Shown one piece after another: positions 1 to 11,357 of a DNA stretch of 60,000 bases. The translations under genes were made by a program, and so were the position numbers. The first letter of the stretch is position 1. Every line of letters begins with the position of its first letter. Below the pieces are notes generated by a model. The model was not told where the DNA came from, did no database searches, and saw nothing but the letters and a program-made list of their open reading frames with translations. The stretch covers positions 19,751,666-19,811,665 of the forward strand of contig OX485807.1 in the NCBI GenBank assembly GCA_950295325.1. The letters run 5' to 3'. The DNA is from Polytrichum commune (taxonomy: Eukaryota; Streptophyta; Polytrichopsida; Polytrichales; Polytrichaceae).

Positions 1-317
1 ATGAAAGAATTCAAATCCACAAACATACATTTGTTATACAGTTCCGAGTGAAAATCTATCAAAAAATCAAGTGAGCATTTACATGGAACAAAAAGCGTTT
101 TCTCTTTATTAAATGAATATGTACAAATGATGAAATGAAAAGAATGTTCTATCTTGGCCTCTATCAAAGAGATCAAGAGCTATCAACAAAATTAACACAT
201 TGTTCTTATTTATCAATAGGGAGCCCACTAGTCAACTGTTGGTGATTCAAAAATCCTTCTTGGTTTTAAACTTTGAATTTTCAGAAGGTATTATGCCACC
301 CTTCCTCTCTCCCGTGC

Positions 318-1215
318 AGTCCTTGACTTGGTGTCATTTCGATTCGCAAAGGTAACATTTTTTTTCACGACGAAGTGCATACGCCTTGTGAAAATCCAAT
401 AATTTTCCATTGAACAAAGTCATGGCCTTGCTACGTGCCTTGTCCTTGAAGATAGGACCACTAAACTTAAGTGGAATCTTTCGCATCTCTTTGGGGCATG
501 ATTGCTCAATGATGGTGTCCATAGGTAAGCAATCGCTTAAAGTCCTCCAAATGACCACCCTCGTTGAAATGGTCATCAACAACTTGCTTGCGGAATTCTG
601 GTTTTAATCCACGGACAAAGTGATCAATTTTGTAGCCCACGCTCAACTTTAAATTTGTAATTTGCGCACAAAGGAGTTGGAATTCGGTGGCATAACCCTC
701 TACCAACCCCTTTTGTGTCAAATTTCATAATTTATTTTGGGCAACTTGCTCGGGAAGGGCATTCTCATAAGCCCAAATCAATGATTTGCGGAATTTGTTT
801 TTTCACAAACGGTTATCTTGCCTGGCAACGTCAAGCTCTTTGGCAAAAGGTTGCCAATGTTGGGCCACGTGCGGCTCGAGGTAAGTCCAAGCAACTTGGA
901 TTTTTTCCTCTTCAGCAACTTGACCCCGGTCAAGTAACACTCCATACAGTCTAACCACTGTAAGATATTGGATACCGACTTATCTTTAAAGCGCTCACGT
1001 TCCAGCTACTCAATGCGTTGGGTAGAGGCCCCTTTGGCATTCCCACCTTGCGTTCTCATGGTACGCAATTGTTCTTCCAATAAAGTCCGCTCGATATTTT
1101 CATAACCGAGTAAATTATCCAATCGATTAACCTCTCGTAAGATAGGACCCAATCTTTCATCTATATACCTTGCAACCCGCTCTTGGTGGTCATCGACATG
1201 TTCTACACTAGCCAT
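318..1215 (-). mobile_element. Ty3/gypsy-type gag remnant
   Basis: This is a decayed Gag reading frame of an LTR retrotransposon on the minus strand. It starts near 1215 (MASVEHVDDH). After an in-frame stop near 1006 it continues with a tryptophan-rich segment (ILQWLDCMECYL) and then, at 720-510, the classic retrotransposon-Gag pattern QKGLVEGYATEFQLLCAQI. At 318-359 a CCHC zinc knuckle (C-x2-C-x4-H-x4-C) can be read with a TGA inside it. Several stops show it is not functional. No protease, reverse transcriptase or integrase follows before the window edge, so the rest lies outside the window or is lost. The assignment rests on gag pattern and the primer-binding site upstream. Confidence 0.7.
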
Positions 1216-1330
1216 TTGCTCTTAATTTTGCAACTTTATGAAGGAAGTTTTGATTGATAATTCAACCCCTACAAAGTTCAAAACAATAAATGACTTTCAA
1301 TGGTAACTCATTCACACCGAGATAAGCTAG

Positions 1331-1341
1331 CCTGATACCAA
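1331..1341 (-). other. Primer-binding site for initiator tRNA-Met
   Basis: Read on the minus strand this is TTGGTATCAGG, matching the TGGTATCAG core of the plant LTR-retrotransposon primer-binding site complementary to initiator tRNA-Met. It lies about 115 bp upstream of the gag start, the expected place. The 5' LTR should therefore lie at higher coordinates, but I could not fix its ends. Confidence 0.6.
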
Positions 1342-1544
1342 TATAATAAGCTAGCCTAGCTTGAACTACTGAGAACTCTCTCTCTAGAAAATCATAAGGA
1401 AGAGAATTGTCTTATGACATGAACCACCACACCATTGAATCATGAGGTAGATAGCCCCTTGCCATGCAAATCTTCCTCACGCAAAGTGCTCACCCCCATG
1501 CCACTTTTCAAAGTTAAGAGGAGTTGCCATTAGTTGAATCCCAT

Positions 1545-1700
1545 TAGTTGGATCACCACCAATCCTTACAGCTAAGGCTCCTTCATAGCCTTGCTTATAC
1601 TACTAGTGATACCATGGCTTTGCCACTACTTAACTCCCACTAGTTGGATCACCACCAATCCTTATGGCTAAGGCTCCTTAATAGCCTTGTTCACACTACT
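1545..1700. repeat. 96-bp direct repeat, about 1.6 copies
   Basis: The segment TAGTTGGATCACCACCAATC followed by a 'ggctaaggctccttcatagcc'-like stretch occurs at 1545 and again at 1641, an offset of 96 bp. A shorter third relic precedes it at about 1515. It lies in the presumed LTR or leader of the Ty3/gypsy remnant. Confidence 0.6.
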
Positions 1701-2870
1701 AGCGCGTTATAAGTTGGGTGTTGAAATGGCCAAGTGTTGCTCTGCCATCCTTTGTTTAGTAATGTGATTTTGTTCCCAAGGATTATGGTGTGATAGAATT
1801 GGTGGAGTATTGTTTGTCAAGTCAAAAGCTTCGGTACATGTATGCATGCCCAATCGGTTAGCACGGTAATTTATGTTTGTGTAGGATAATTGATAGTGAG
1901 TTTGTTCCTCTAACTGGTGTGATATTCTCAAGTTGATCTTCAATATCAAATTGTGTATCCATGTTGAAGTCATCATCCTGATGTAGCGTTGGTCGATCTT
2001 GTGTGTATGTTGTCACCTTTTATTGCTCTTACAATGTGTGTCTAGTAGGTGTGCTATTGTGGGAGGAGTGTGTTTGTTGTTGTGGGAAAGAAAGCTTGTA
2101 AGGTGGTAAGAAATGACATGTATGTTGCACGTTTTGTAGTATTGGGTGTGAGTTGTTGTGCAAGGCATTTGATGGTAGTGCCATTGGCGGTTTGTCAAAT
2201 TATGGTGTTGCCTTTGATGGTTGCTAAATTATGGTGGCATGTTGAATTTGGTGATCTTATTTACTGGTGCTTTGTTGGTTTTGTGCTTTTTTGGGCATAA
2301 ATATTTGGTAATATGGCGGTGAGTTTGTTTTTTTGTGGTTGGTGTATATCAATGGAGGTTGGATTCTTGAATGCAAAGACTGTTAGATGACGTATAGAAG
2401 TAGGGTAGAGTTTGGAGATACATGTGGAATGGTGCATTCTTGGTGTCATTGTTGGATCTTGTGCGGCTCCGATAGTTGAGTGGGCATTGGTCGTGGGCGA
2501 GGTTGTGGTGTGTTGCTACGAGTTCGGTATATTGTAGGTTGATGTGATGTAGCGTATATGGACGTTGGATCGATGATGTGACTTGTAGCATGTGAAATGT
2601 CCACGATTATACATTGGTTTTGTGTGTGCCTATGTGGTGTGTTGCAATGTGTTGTTGGCATGTAGTTGCTAGCCATATTGTTTTTTTGGTTGTTGCTCCT
2701 TGTTGATTTTGCTTCCTTCATGCACTTTAAATTGGGTATGTTGGACAAGGACTCTACTTCTAATCCGTGTGGCACTCTTCTCCAACTCGATCTCATACAA
2801 TATCATGGCAAAGTCCCAACTTTTGAGCCTCAAGAAACCATTAAAGTATGGTTATATATTCATTAAAGTA
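1701..2870. other. G/T-rich non-coding stretch
   Basis: The plus strand is strongly G+T-rich, so short A/C-rich reading frames (His, Thr, Asn, Pro, Gln rich) appear on the minus strand, as in the LINE further along. None carries a recognisable domain. It may be LTR or untranslated leader of the element whose gag lies at 318-1215, or a relic of another retrotransposon. Confidence 0.35.
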
Positions 2871-2926
2871 AGATCTTCATTGTTTTATTATTATATTTAA
2901 ATTTAAATTTAAATAAATAAAACACA

Positions 2927-3045
2927 CCTTGGAACTTGTGTTGCGAGTTGGGTCCCGAGCTGAGCCTCCAAAGAATGTTGCCATGTAGACAACCATTCCA
3001 TACTGAGGACCCATGTGAACTAGCCCTCAAAATGGAAGATCACAC
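2927..3045. repeat. MITE fragment, family also at 15.3-15.65 kb
   Basis: The run from 'cttggaacttgtgttgcgagttgggtc' through 'ccatgtgaactagccctc' recurs, rearranged and diverged, at about 15289-15655 ('cttgggacttgtgttgagag', 'ccccatgtgaattggccc'). Terminal words of the two copies are inverted relative to each other, as expected for a short non-autonomous DNA transposon. Confidence 0.45.
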
Positions 3046-3378
3046 CTTAAAATCCCCTCAATATTTTCTTTATTCCTCTCTTTCTTTACAATCGACACTA
3101 TTTTACAAGAAATGGAAGCAATGTTATAAGTATGTGAGTCTATAACAAACACTTTTCTTAAACCATTGTGTGACAATCTTAGACTCACATTCTTCATTAA
3201 AGAGATGTGCTACATCTTAAAAGATTATGACCACTTTACAACCAATGGTGTTGTAGCTCACACAAGAATCTAGAAAGAAGTGAATGGCAATGAACAAAGG
3301 TAATTTCAAAAGAGAAGATCATATGAGCATTTATCCTCATTCCTAAACAACGGATAGAAGGAATCATCGTATACAAAC

Positions 3379-3545
3379 GTACCTCTCATTCATCCAACAT
3401 AAAAACCCTCAAATAGTATGCAACCCATTGGTTACTCTTTTGAGATGATTTGACACCGGGATTTAGCTTTAAAAACCCTGAATAATAAATGTACTCAAGG
3501 TCATTTGAGATGAATTGGCAACAAACCTATAAATGTCTCGAAAAG
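3379..3545. repeat. MITE copy A (GTACCTCTCATTCATCCAAC family), 3' truncated
   Basis: The left terminal repeat GTACCTCTCATTCATCCAAC and the internal words 'ggttactc', 'tttgacaccggga' and 'aaaaccctgaa' match the copies at 15148-15748 and 44381-44583 in the same order. The right terminal repeat is not recognisable here. Confidence 0.6.
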
Positions 3546-3629
3546 AAGTGTGCATGCCCATCTGCATCAAACTCCGAAGGAAAGATCACCTCAAAAAGAA
3601 GGTTTCGAAATCAATGAACACCACCAGTT

Positions 3630-3835
3630 ACTATAGATGAACCAGTTTAGCTTGAGAAATAACCGGTTGAAGTTCAAGACTCCAGGAAAATGATCGATAA
3701 TGTTATGGATTATTTATGGAATAACCTCAAATTAATGAAGAAAAACCCGAAAGATCACAGCATGTAACCGGTTGGACTTGGAAATTACTAGGATTTTGAC
3801 CGATTATGCCAAAAAATCTCCCCGCACACTCTTCG
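3630..3835 (+). repeat. Dispersed repeat, shared with the arms at 19.0 and 19.9 kb
   Basis: The words 'aaccggttgaagttcaagac', 'aaccggttggacttgg' and 'ctaggattttgaccgattatgcc' recur at 19735-19945 in the same orientation and at 19020-19195 inverted. It looks like a solo end of the element that those two arms bound. Confidence 0.5.
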
Positions 3836-3924
3836 GAGTGTCTCGAGTAGATTCATATTGTCACTTGGGATGGAACCTGGCAAGAATGTGTCTGCGGTCG
3901 ATTTTGCCTACTGTTACGTACACA

Positions 3925-4390
3925 GAAAATTCCCATCAGGTGCGCTAGCTTTCATTCCTCTTTGCATTTGCGGTAGAAAGATGAGACAGATGAAACAGAG
4001 GTTTATCCGAAGCTCATGGAGAACAGAAGAAAACAAACGAAACTAATCTCGTGAATACAACGACGGAGTCCTCAATATCCGACAATGTTCGGCAAATGTA
4101 GGAAATTCATGCGTCGTGGCTCCGCCAACTCTAACATCTGCGCGATGTTCCTTACTTTGCAATAGAAACATGAACAGAGGTGAAACAGAGCTTGGTGTGG
4201 TATGCAAATATCTGGTCATGAGAGAAGAAATAAACCATGAAATGCTCACGTCAGTACAAGAACGGATTCTTCTTCAAGCGAGAATTCTCGTTGATTGTAG
4301 GAAATTGCCAATTCGTGGCTCCGCTTTACCCTAGCTTACTCGCTCACTCTCAAGTTGCGATGCAAACATTTAAAGGCCTGTAACAGAGGA
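3925..4390. repeat. Degenerate tandem repeat, units of 176-199 bp
   Basis: Three diverged units begin at about 3925, 4101 and 4300, each with 'gaaaatt/ggaaatt', then a 'ggctccgc'-like word, then a 'gcaata/gcggta gaaa(c/g)atga' word and 'aacagagg'. Divergence is high. It lies just 3' of the VAPYRIN-like gene. Confidence 0.5.
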
Positions 4391-4731
4391 TGTATGGAAG
4401 GAATCACTGGCTTCCTGAGAAAAGGACAGAAAAAGAAAAGAACCGTAAGGCTACAATCTTGGCCAAAATTTAATATACATGTTGTCATGGACTGAGCTGA
4501 AAGCAGCTGCACAAGAGTATACCTCCACAAGTATGGTAACATAGCCTTACACTTCTCTTGCAGAGAAGGTAGACTAGCAGAAACTGGAGGGAAAGAATTG
4601 CAGGTTTATTGCAATTCTGGAGCGTCGATTGGCAGGAAGCGAAGGTCATTGTTCTGTGAGTTGCTGGTCTTGACCTCGTAGAGTTGACGGCCGCATGAGT
4701 GTGTGGGGAACTGGAGGAAGGAGCTTGAGTT

Positions 4732-6306
4732 TCATGTGAGGATGGCTTTGCCCTTGAGGGAGGACACCTTGCAATCAGCAGCAGCAGACTGGCGGAAGGA
4801 GGATCGAGGTTTAAGGAGGGCCAGGAGGTCATGGTTGCGGGACTCAGCAGCGATGTCATAAGCCGTGCGGCCATCCAAGGCTTGGATGCTACGATCAGCG
4901 CCCCAGTTGAGAAGCAAATGCACAACAGCCGCGAAGTTCATGGCAGAGGACACATGCAGAGGAGTGGAGCCTTTGTGGCAGCGGGCATTCACATTGGCAC
5001 CATGCGATAGCAAAACTTGAGCAGCCTCCTGGTGACCAGAGATTGATGCGCAGTGGAGAGCAGTGTAACCTTCCCGGTCACATACATTCACAAGGGAGCC
5101 ATGCTCAAGGAGGATGGTGAGCACGGGAGCATGGCCTTTGAAGGCAGCCCGGTGCAGAGCAGTGAAGCCATGTTGATCACATCCGTTTACAAGAGCACCC
5201 TGCTCCAGGCATTTTTGCACTGCTCGGATGTTGCCTTCCCTGGCTGCTTTGTGGAGAAGTTGACCGAGGAGGAGGGGGTCCAACACGTATGTATGGCCAC
5301 TCTCAACAGCAAGCTCAAATGGAGTCTTCCCATCCCGATCCTTCACCTCCTTAAGTGCACCCCAGTCGATCAGAAGCTCGATCACTGAGAGGTGACCTTG
5401 CAATGCAGCACAATGCAACGGAGTCCTGCCGTCGATGCTTTGAGCATTCGTGTCTGCGCCGTGCTGTAAGAGTATCAGGGCAGATTTCGTGTGTCCTTCT
5501 GTTACAGCTGCGTGTAACGGTGTTCTGAAGTCCTTATCTGGAGCATTCTTGTTTGCATTGGCTTTGAGTAAAATTCTTAAAACTCCCACGCGGTTCCTGG
5601 AAGCTGCGAGATGGAGGGCCGTCCATCCCCGGGGATGTGTCCGACCTTCTTTATCTGCTTTAGCTCTTAAGAGTAATGTGACAATTGCTGTGTGTCCAGC
5701 GAATGCGGCTTCTTGTAATGGGGTTAACCCTGCACCGGTCGGTCCATCGACGGCAGCTCCTGCTTCCAGCAATTCTTGCACAATGTGAGGGTCCCCACGC
5801 AACGCAGCTATGCTAAGTGCTGTCCGACCTTGCTCATCCTTGGAATTCACGTTGGTGCCCCTCTGGAGGACATCTTGGACGGACTCACGGGAGCCTTTCG
5901 CAGCGGAGAGGCGTAGAATCTCGCCGCCTATATAGATCACTCGTATCTTGGCATCTACAAAAATGTGGTTCTTCTTGGAGGCGAACCAGTCACTGATGTT
6001 GCATTCGGATGTGCCCTCGTCGGGCACGATCATGGTGGTCACCAGAAACTTGTCATGGGAGATGGGGAAGTCCTCCGGAACTTCAAGTGGCGGGTGCATT
6101 ATGATTTCGAAGGTTGTGCTCCCTAGTGGCTTTAGAATTCCCATGTGCGGTTTCACACCAAATTTCTTCGGGGATGTTGTCTGCACTTTATAGGCCACAG
6201 GCCTGTTGGTCACCAAGCTTTGCACGTGCACTTTGTATGTCACCCGCTTACCAAGTGCGAAACCAAGCCTGACCTCATCCACATCCAAAGTCACAAGTCT
6301 ATCCAT
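4732..6306 (-). CDS. VPY: VAPYRIN-like MSP/ankyrin-repeat protein
   Basis: This is a single uninterrupted frame. The second Met (6306) is chosen as start because it gives MDRLV, like the MDRL start of known VAPYRIN proteins; an in-frame Met two codons upstream (6312) is possible. Numbered from 6312, residues 4-125 form a major sperm protein (VAP-type beta-sandwich) domain and 134-500 carry about ten ankyrin repeats (many TALH/TPLH words). Near 345-351 (LDPLLLGQLLHKAAREG) the repeat register breaks, then resumes. Total length, 524-526 residues, and the MSP-then-ankyrin order match VAPYRIN, a cytosolic protein on small endomembrane compartments that is required for intracellular accommodation of arbuscular mycorrhizal fungi and is also present in mosses. 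Generic ankyrin proteins lack the MSP domain. I see no intron, frameshift or stop. Confidence 0.88.
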   Translation of the reverse strand: MDRLVTLDVDEVRLGFALGKRVTYKVHVQSLVTNRPVAYKVQTTSPKKFGVKPHMGILKPLGSTTFEIIMHPPLEVPEDFPISHDKFLVTTMIVPDEGTSECNISDWFASKKNHIFVDAKIRVIYIGGEILRLSAAKGSRESVQDVLQRGTNVNSKDEQGRTALSIAALRGDPHIVQELLEAGAAVDGPTGAGLTPLQEAAFAGHTAIVTLLLRAKADKEGRTHPRGWTALHLAASRNRVGVLRILLKANANKNAPDKDFRTPLHAAVTEGHTKSALILLQHGADTNAQSIDGRTPLHCAALQGHLSVIELLIDWGALKEVKDRDGKTPFELAVESGHTYVLDPLLLGQLLHKAAREGNIRAVQKCLEQGALVNGCDQHGFTALHRAAFKGHAPVLTILLEHGSLVNVCDREGYTALHCASISGHQEAAQVLLSHGANVNARCHKGSTPLHVSSAMNFAAVVHLLLNWGADRSIQALDGRTAYDIAAESRNHDLLALLKPRSSFRQSAAADCKVSSLKGKAILT

Positions 6307-6587
6307 GGTCAATGTCCACTTACGATCTCCTAGCCGCCGGTGCAGTTTCGGTACGGGGCCTCATGCCCAATCCCCGTTGATGGAAACGTATCTCCTTAAC
6401 AGTATGCAGACCCTGCACAAAACACATTCCGAAATTCGGATGATAATCTTTGTAAATTCTAAGACATTGCCAGAAATTCGCATGATCGCTAGCACGGAAT
6501 TTCGCAGAAAGCCGAAGTACCTTAATTCATTCGCACCTGAAAGCTGCATATCAACAACAACAGTGCTTTACTTAACAAATTAGAATT

Positions 6588-8281
6588 GGACAAATCCTCT
6601 CTGTACCTCATTGCTGATTTTTCCATCATCTTGTCGAAGGTTAGCTCTGGTGTTGCAGATCATGAAAAATGGTCCTTTGACCCAGCTTGGCCGGTCTGCT
6701 GGTTTGAGAACAAGACCCGTTGGAGCCACTGGTACTGCAGGGGCATCTGCACAAGCAAAAATTCCAACGCCTATTGGTATAACTCACTCCACCTCATTTA
6801 TTTGAATAGGGTCTGTTGCATCCATTTGAGCTGTCAATCGCCTTTCAAGATAGAAATTTGTGACTGATCACTCAATCAAGTAGCCTAACGCCCTACAATT
6901 ATTCTAGAAACAGGAGTGCCTGAACTTTTGAGAGTATCAATTTGCTTACATGTGGAAACTCCATGGCTACCACAGGTGCTTGAAACACCTGTTCATGCAA
7001 CGCTCCCTCACGCACAGCTCGACATAGCAACTGATCAAGGGAATTCAACAAATAGTCAGTCTTGTTTCGAAACAACACAACTGCCTAGACGATTCAAGCA
7101 AAAGAAACATGAGTCAAATCAGTACGTATAGGTCCATGATGCAAAGAAAATGGTCGAGGCGGCCACAGAATCAACAAATTGTTCAGTGTAATTGCTATCA
7201 ACAACCAAATGATATATCCATCATCCAAAGCTCAGTGTCCAGTTTTTCTGCAATGCAATCAGAAAGCGTAAAACTTCGAACAGTCAATGCCTAAACAGAA
7301 ATGCGGAGATGATGGCGACTAAATCCATAGAACCCTAACCAGGCACAAACACTCTCTAAGGACCTAACCTTCAATGTTGAACTCCTGGCGGCCTCCTTAT
7401 CGAAACCTAAATAGGTTACAAGATGCCAGTGAGAAAATTATTGACATTTGTATGCTTCAAGCGCTCTTTCAGATTTTAAGGATGTGTCCCCAGGGAAGCT
7501 CGAGGGGGGTGACTGCTCTAAGGAATCACGAACTGCGAGTATATCGTTTCTCAAGGATTCGACAATTACATACACAAACCTAGAGACAGCTACCTTGCTT
7601 GAAAGTTCACAGATGACAACCTCCTCATTCCTGTAGAAAGGCAGAGAATAAGTATTGTCCCGGTCCCTGAATTCTTCTCGTGCTCGCCAATCTGGTCTAG
7701 AGGTTACAACATTAATCAAGGACAACATTGCTCAATCTACAAGAACCCCAGAGTTCACTTACATTCTCCCCATCCTCTTTCACTCTCCTAGTTCGAAATG
7801 CGCGCCTCACAATTCACAAATGTGTCTGTCAGGATCATTCCTCTCAACCCGAACGGAAAAGATGAGGAGATCGAGATCTTGAGGCCTAATATTCTTTCAT
7901 TGTGCCAGTGAAAGTTCAACAATAGCCTTGGAACTCTTGAGCAAGCTTGTCACCTTCCAGTTTAATTTGAGAGCACTCCAAGAGTGGAATTGATTGGAAA
8001 CTCTTCATAGGATTTTCTCCCAGACCGATTCTTCTCAATGTACATGTCCCAAGATCTTTTTGAGGTTCTGTGACCTTTCAACTCTCCGCCAAGGTTCTAC
8101 CGGAGTTCGTGCGCGGATCCAGGTCAGAGATGATGTCGAGCTTAAGGAGAGCTTGAAGAAAATAACGTGACGTTCTCCCCTAATCAAATATCACCTTTTC
8201 TCCAACTGTCCGGTTCGCAATGATAGATAGAGAAGTGATCAAATCGTGCCAACTTAGAAAGAAAGAAACTAGCTGCGAGAT
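6588..8281 (-). pseudogene. Unrecognised decayed multi-block gene
   Basis: I do not recognise the product. Reading down the minus strand, protein-like blocks follow one another. At 8281-7919 one frame (starting ISQLVSFFLSW) runs for 121 codons broken only by TAG (8180-8182) and TGA (8078-8080); its 5' edge is a good acceptor (ttattgtag) and an upstream GTAAGT donor lies near 8420. Next come QDLDLLIFSVRVERNDPD (about 7890-7820), SRPDWRAREEFRDRDNTYSL to about 7440, AVVLFRNKTDYLLNSLDQ (about 7080-6950) and GLVLKPADRPSWVKGPFFM (about 6760-6590). Adjacent blocks are often in different frames with no convincing intron between them. A dying gene explains this best; a live gene with several short introns is not excluded. 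Confidence 0.45.
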
Positions 8282-8469
8282 CTACAATAAGAAGCTTCTG
8301 GTACCGAGCGTCAACTTCTTCTTTGTTAGATTTTCCAAGATATAGAAGGTGTACATCAAACCCATGAAGAGTAGATTCATTGCATCGACTCGAGCAATGA
8401 CATTTAGGTACTGAGCACTTACGATATGCAGAGACTACGATGCAGCATTCACATCCAAGATGCTGCAAT

Positions 8470-10047
8470 TCCTCCTACTCCGAACCTCATATCTAGATCA
8501 CTCCAGATCTCAGACTGCCGCTTGTTGCAGAGAGAGAGGAGAGAAAGAAATTGGCATCAATCAAGAACACATGATCGCCGCTCCCCTCCGCTCATCAGTA
8601 ATCCCCCCTGTTGCATCCCTCTTCGAAAGTCAATCCTCAGATTCCTTCGTCCAATGTACTAAGTTACATCAAGTGATGCAAGTGGACAGATCTTGTACAC
8701 TCCGACCGTCCACCGAAACCACATACAAAGAAAGAAACTGTGTAGCTATACTGAATCCGCACCAACTTCACTCCACTGCGCCGATCATCATCACAAAACT
8801 CGCAATAACAAGTGGGAATACCTATTTCTTCTTTTTCAAACTGAGCACGACAGACGCATATTCATTGATTTCCACCTCCCTTTTCATTGAAGAATGTGCC
8901 GAAGTTGAATATTTCAGAGGAGCTACAGTGTACGCCTACAGTAGAGTGTAGAATGTAGAATGTGGTATATATGAAAAATGTATGTATGTATTTCCCCAAA
9001 ATAGGTTTCAATGAAACTCCCTGGACCCCCACAGGCTTTACTAGACTGAAAGCAAAAGTATCAAAGGAGCCAGAGAAAAGATGCCCACCAGTTTACTAAA
9101 AAAGAACAACCTGCTTAGCTAAAATATTTTATTTCGAATGATGGAAATCGGAATAGAAAACTCCAGTGGAACTGTCTCATCTGCGGCAGTGGCCGCATAT
9201 TACGCTTGTATAGACCTTATAGGATCACTGCTCTTCTTTATGGTCGTCCTATTGTGGGCGCTTCCAACTCCAGACATTTCTGGCCACTGGAGCGGCTTGA
9301 GAACTGTCTCATCCAGTTACCAATTGAGAATCACAACGGATGTTACGTAAAGTTTCAGAATTGGAGTAGAAATGCAAAAGTTGCAATTGGTAGATGTGAA
9401 GAGTAAAAGTAAGGCCATTATGGGTTCTGATTTTTTCTAACGAGAAAAATTATGTTCACTTTGATCACCTACACCATTTGCACCTCAACTTATATCATTT
9501 TGATGAAACTTAAAGTGACAATCTTTGAGAATTACTAATGGGATGAAACAGTCCCAGTTTGATCAAATGATCAAAACTTTCTGGAGTGCTCTCAATAGGG
9601 TCAAGCACTTGATTGTGAATCTACTGTCACAGGGTGCTGTGAACTTTGAACCTTATAAGATGTCTGCACACGATATCAATAATCACACATCCCTCTTCAT
9701 GCTTGAATCCCTCCCTCCTCGATAACAATGGTTGGGGATATTCTTACATACTTCGATGCAGATTTGTCATCCTTTGATTTGCCGAGTCTAGTCCACTGTG
9801 ATAATCTAAATCAGCAGTCTGTTTAGATTCAAGAATAACAACCTACTACTGTTGGCATTTGTGCACAAACAGGCTGTGTGATGATTTTGAAGAAAACGTG
9901 GGTGACTTCGTTTACCACGGTCAATATTTACTCCTCCCAGGAGTAATATAAATACTTTTGCCTCTTGCGACCGAATCTCTCCTTCGCTCCGGGAATTGAC
10001 CTGCATTTTTTAATTGAGTGATTTATGACATCCCTAGTACAAAATAC
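8470..10047. other. No gene recognised
   Basis: Mixed composition. Open frames on the plus strand at 8426-8951 have no recognisable domain or coding bias. This stretch may hold the promoter and leader of the gene or pseudogene at 6.6-8.3 kb. Confidence 0.4.
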
Positions 10048-10149
10048 CTACTCCGATGTCCCTGCAGCAGCAGAAGAGTCCTTAAAATAATAAACCTGCT
10101 CCTCCATTTCCTGCCACTGTGCCCTAGAGAATCCAAGGAAGGACGCCAC
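10048..10149 (-). pseudogene. Possible QLQ-domain fragment of a GRF-like gene
   Basis: The minus strand reads FLGFSRAQWQEMEEQVYYF followed by KDSSAAAGTSE and a stop. The AQWQE(M/L)E-Q-xxFK spacing resembles the QLQ domain of growth-regulating factors, which bind GIF co-activators. No WRC domain was found downstream, and the conserved 'A-x-VPVP' end of the QLQ domain is missing. It is a weak, short match. Confidence 0.2.
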
Positions 10150-11039
10150 GGAAACTTAGTTATATTTCAGGGTCCCTTGTAACCTGCACGCCAAGGAGTC
10201 AGGTAGATTTTACTAGTTTTCGTAAGGCTATGTTTATCTGTCTTTCCAATGAAGTCGCACCCCAATAGACTTTTCTGATGGAATGTTGTAAGGTGGGCCC
10301 CTTCTACTGCCAGGAGATGTTAGGCAAAGGTGAATTGTATAGACACGCAGCAAAGGTGAAATAGTGTAGAGGACCACATAGTTGAAGGGTTCATAAGGGC
10401 AGATGTCAAGACGCCTCCACTTTGGAATTCCTACTCAGGAGTCAGAATGCACGATTTGATCTAATATACATTGAACTTCTAGTTGGATAAAGTTCTGGAA
10501 CTATGATTGACATTCACAATCTTCTGTAGTTGCCGTTAATTAACACCAAAACAAACAGATAATTTTTTCCAGGTTGATCAGCATATTGCACGTCATGTTT
10601 GAGTTGAATTAGAACCAAGAACTTCAGGGAAAATCTTACATGAAAGGGCTAACAGCAGCAGGACTCAAGAAGATCGCTAAATCTTAAAAGAAGGGAAAAT
10701 CAAGTCACAATGCACAGACCACAGAATCGCATACCTAGTGAATCACATAATGCGGCCATTGTGACTATTGGTGAGCACTCCATGCCTAAACCCAATGGAG
10801 CCTCTTTACAAATTGGAATCCCAAGCCCACAACATAATCCTTACACATTTTGATTTGGAACTGTGTTCCAGCACATCCTCCTTATTGCGGGTACTCTGCT
10901 GCTGAACAGTAAGATTCCCTTCTTATAATCAATCCCTACACACCAGGAGCTAACCACCAAAAGAAATCTGATTAGACTTTTCCAGGAAAATCTGGTTTAG
11001 TCTCCCTATTCCCTATTACCAACAAATCTCACTAAGAAA
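10150..11039. other. No gene recognised
   Basis: Intergenic sequence downstream of the minus-strand CDPK. The part next to 11039 probably includes its 3' untranslated region. I see no repeat or coding block. Confidence 0.4.
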
Positions 11040-11357
11040 ATGAATCATAATTTACATAGTGTTGCAAGGATGTCTTCAAGCAAATGTAGATGTGTTGCAA
11101 CGATGATATCAGGTCCACAAACTCCACCACTGGCCATCAGCTACTGCTTGAAGTTTGACAAACCAGTACCCATTCAATTTGTAGCCATACACAGGACGAA
11201 TTTGACTGATACAGGAATCTGTGAAGATTTTGGTACCAATCTTTCACTCCCAACTTGTTTGCGGGTGCTGTGCCATACATGGAGTAATGGCAGTTTGGCC
11301 AATGCACAATTTTCCCAGGATTATCAAAATTATTTCAAGAAATTGGTGATGAGCTCA

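Noticed and set aside
1701-2796. A minus-strand gene made of consecutive A/C-rich frames of 60-116 codons
   Set aside because: No domain, no consistent splice sites, and the bias is explained by strand-skewed composition.
5053-5788. Plus-strand frames of over 110 codons opposite the ankyrin repeats
   Set aside because: Antisense shadows of the VAPYRIN-like gene; repeat structure keeps them open.
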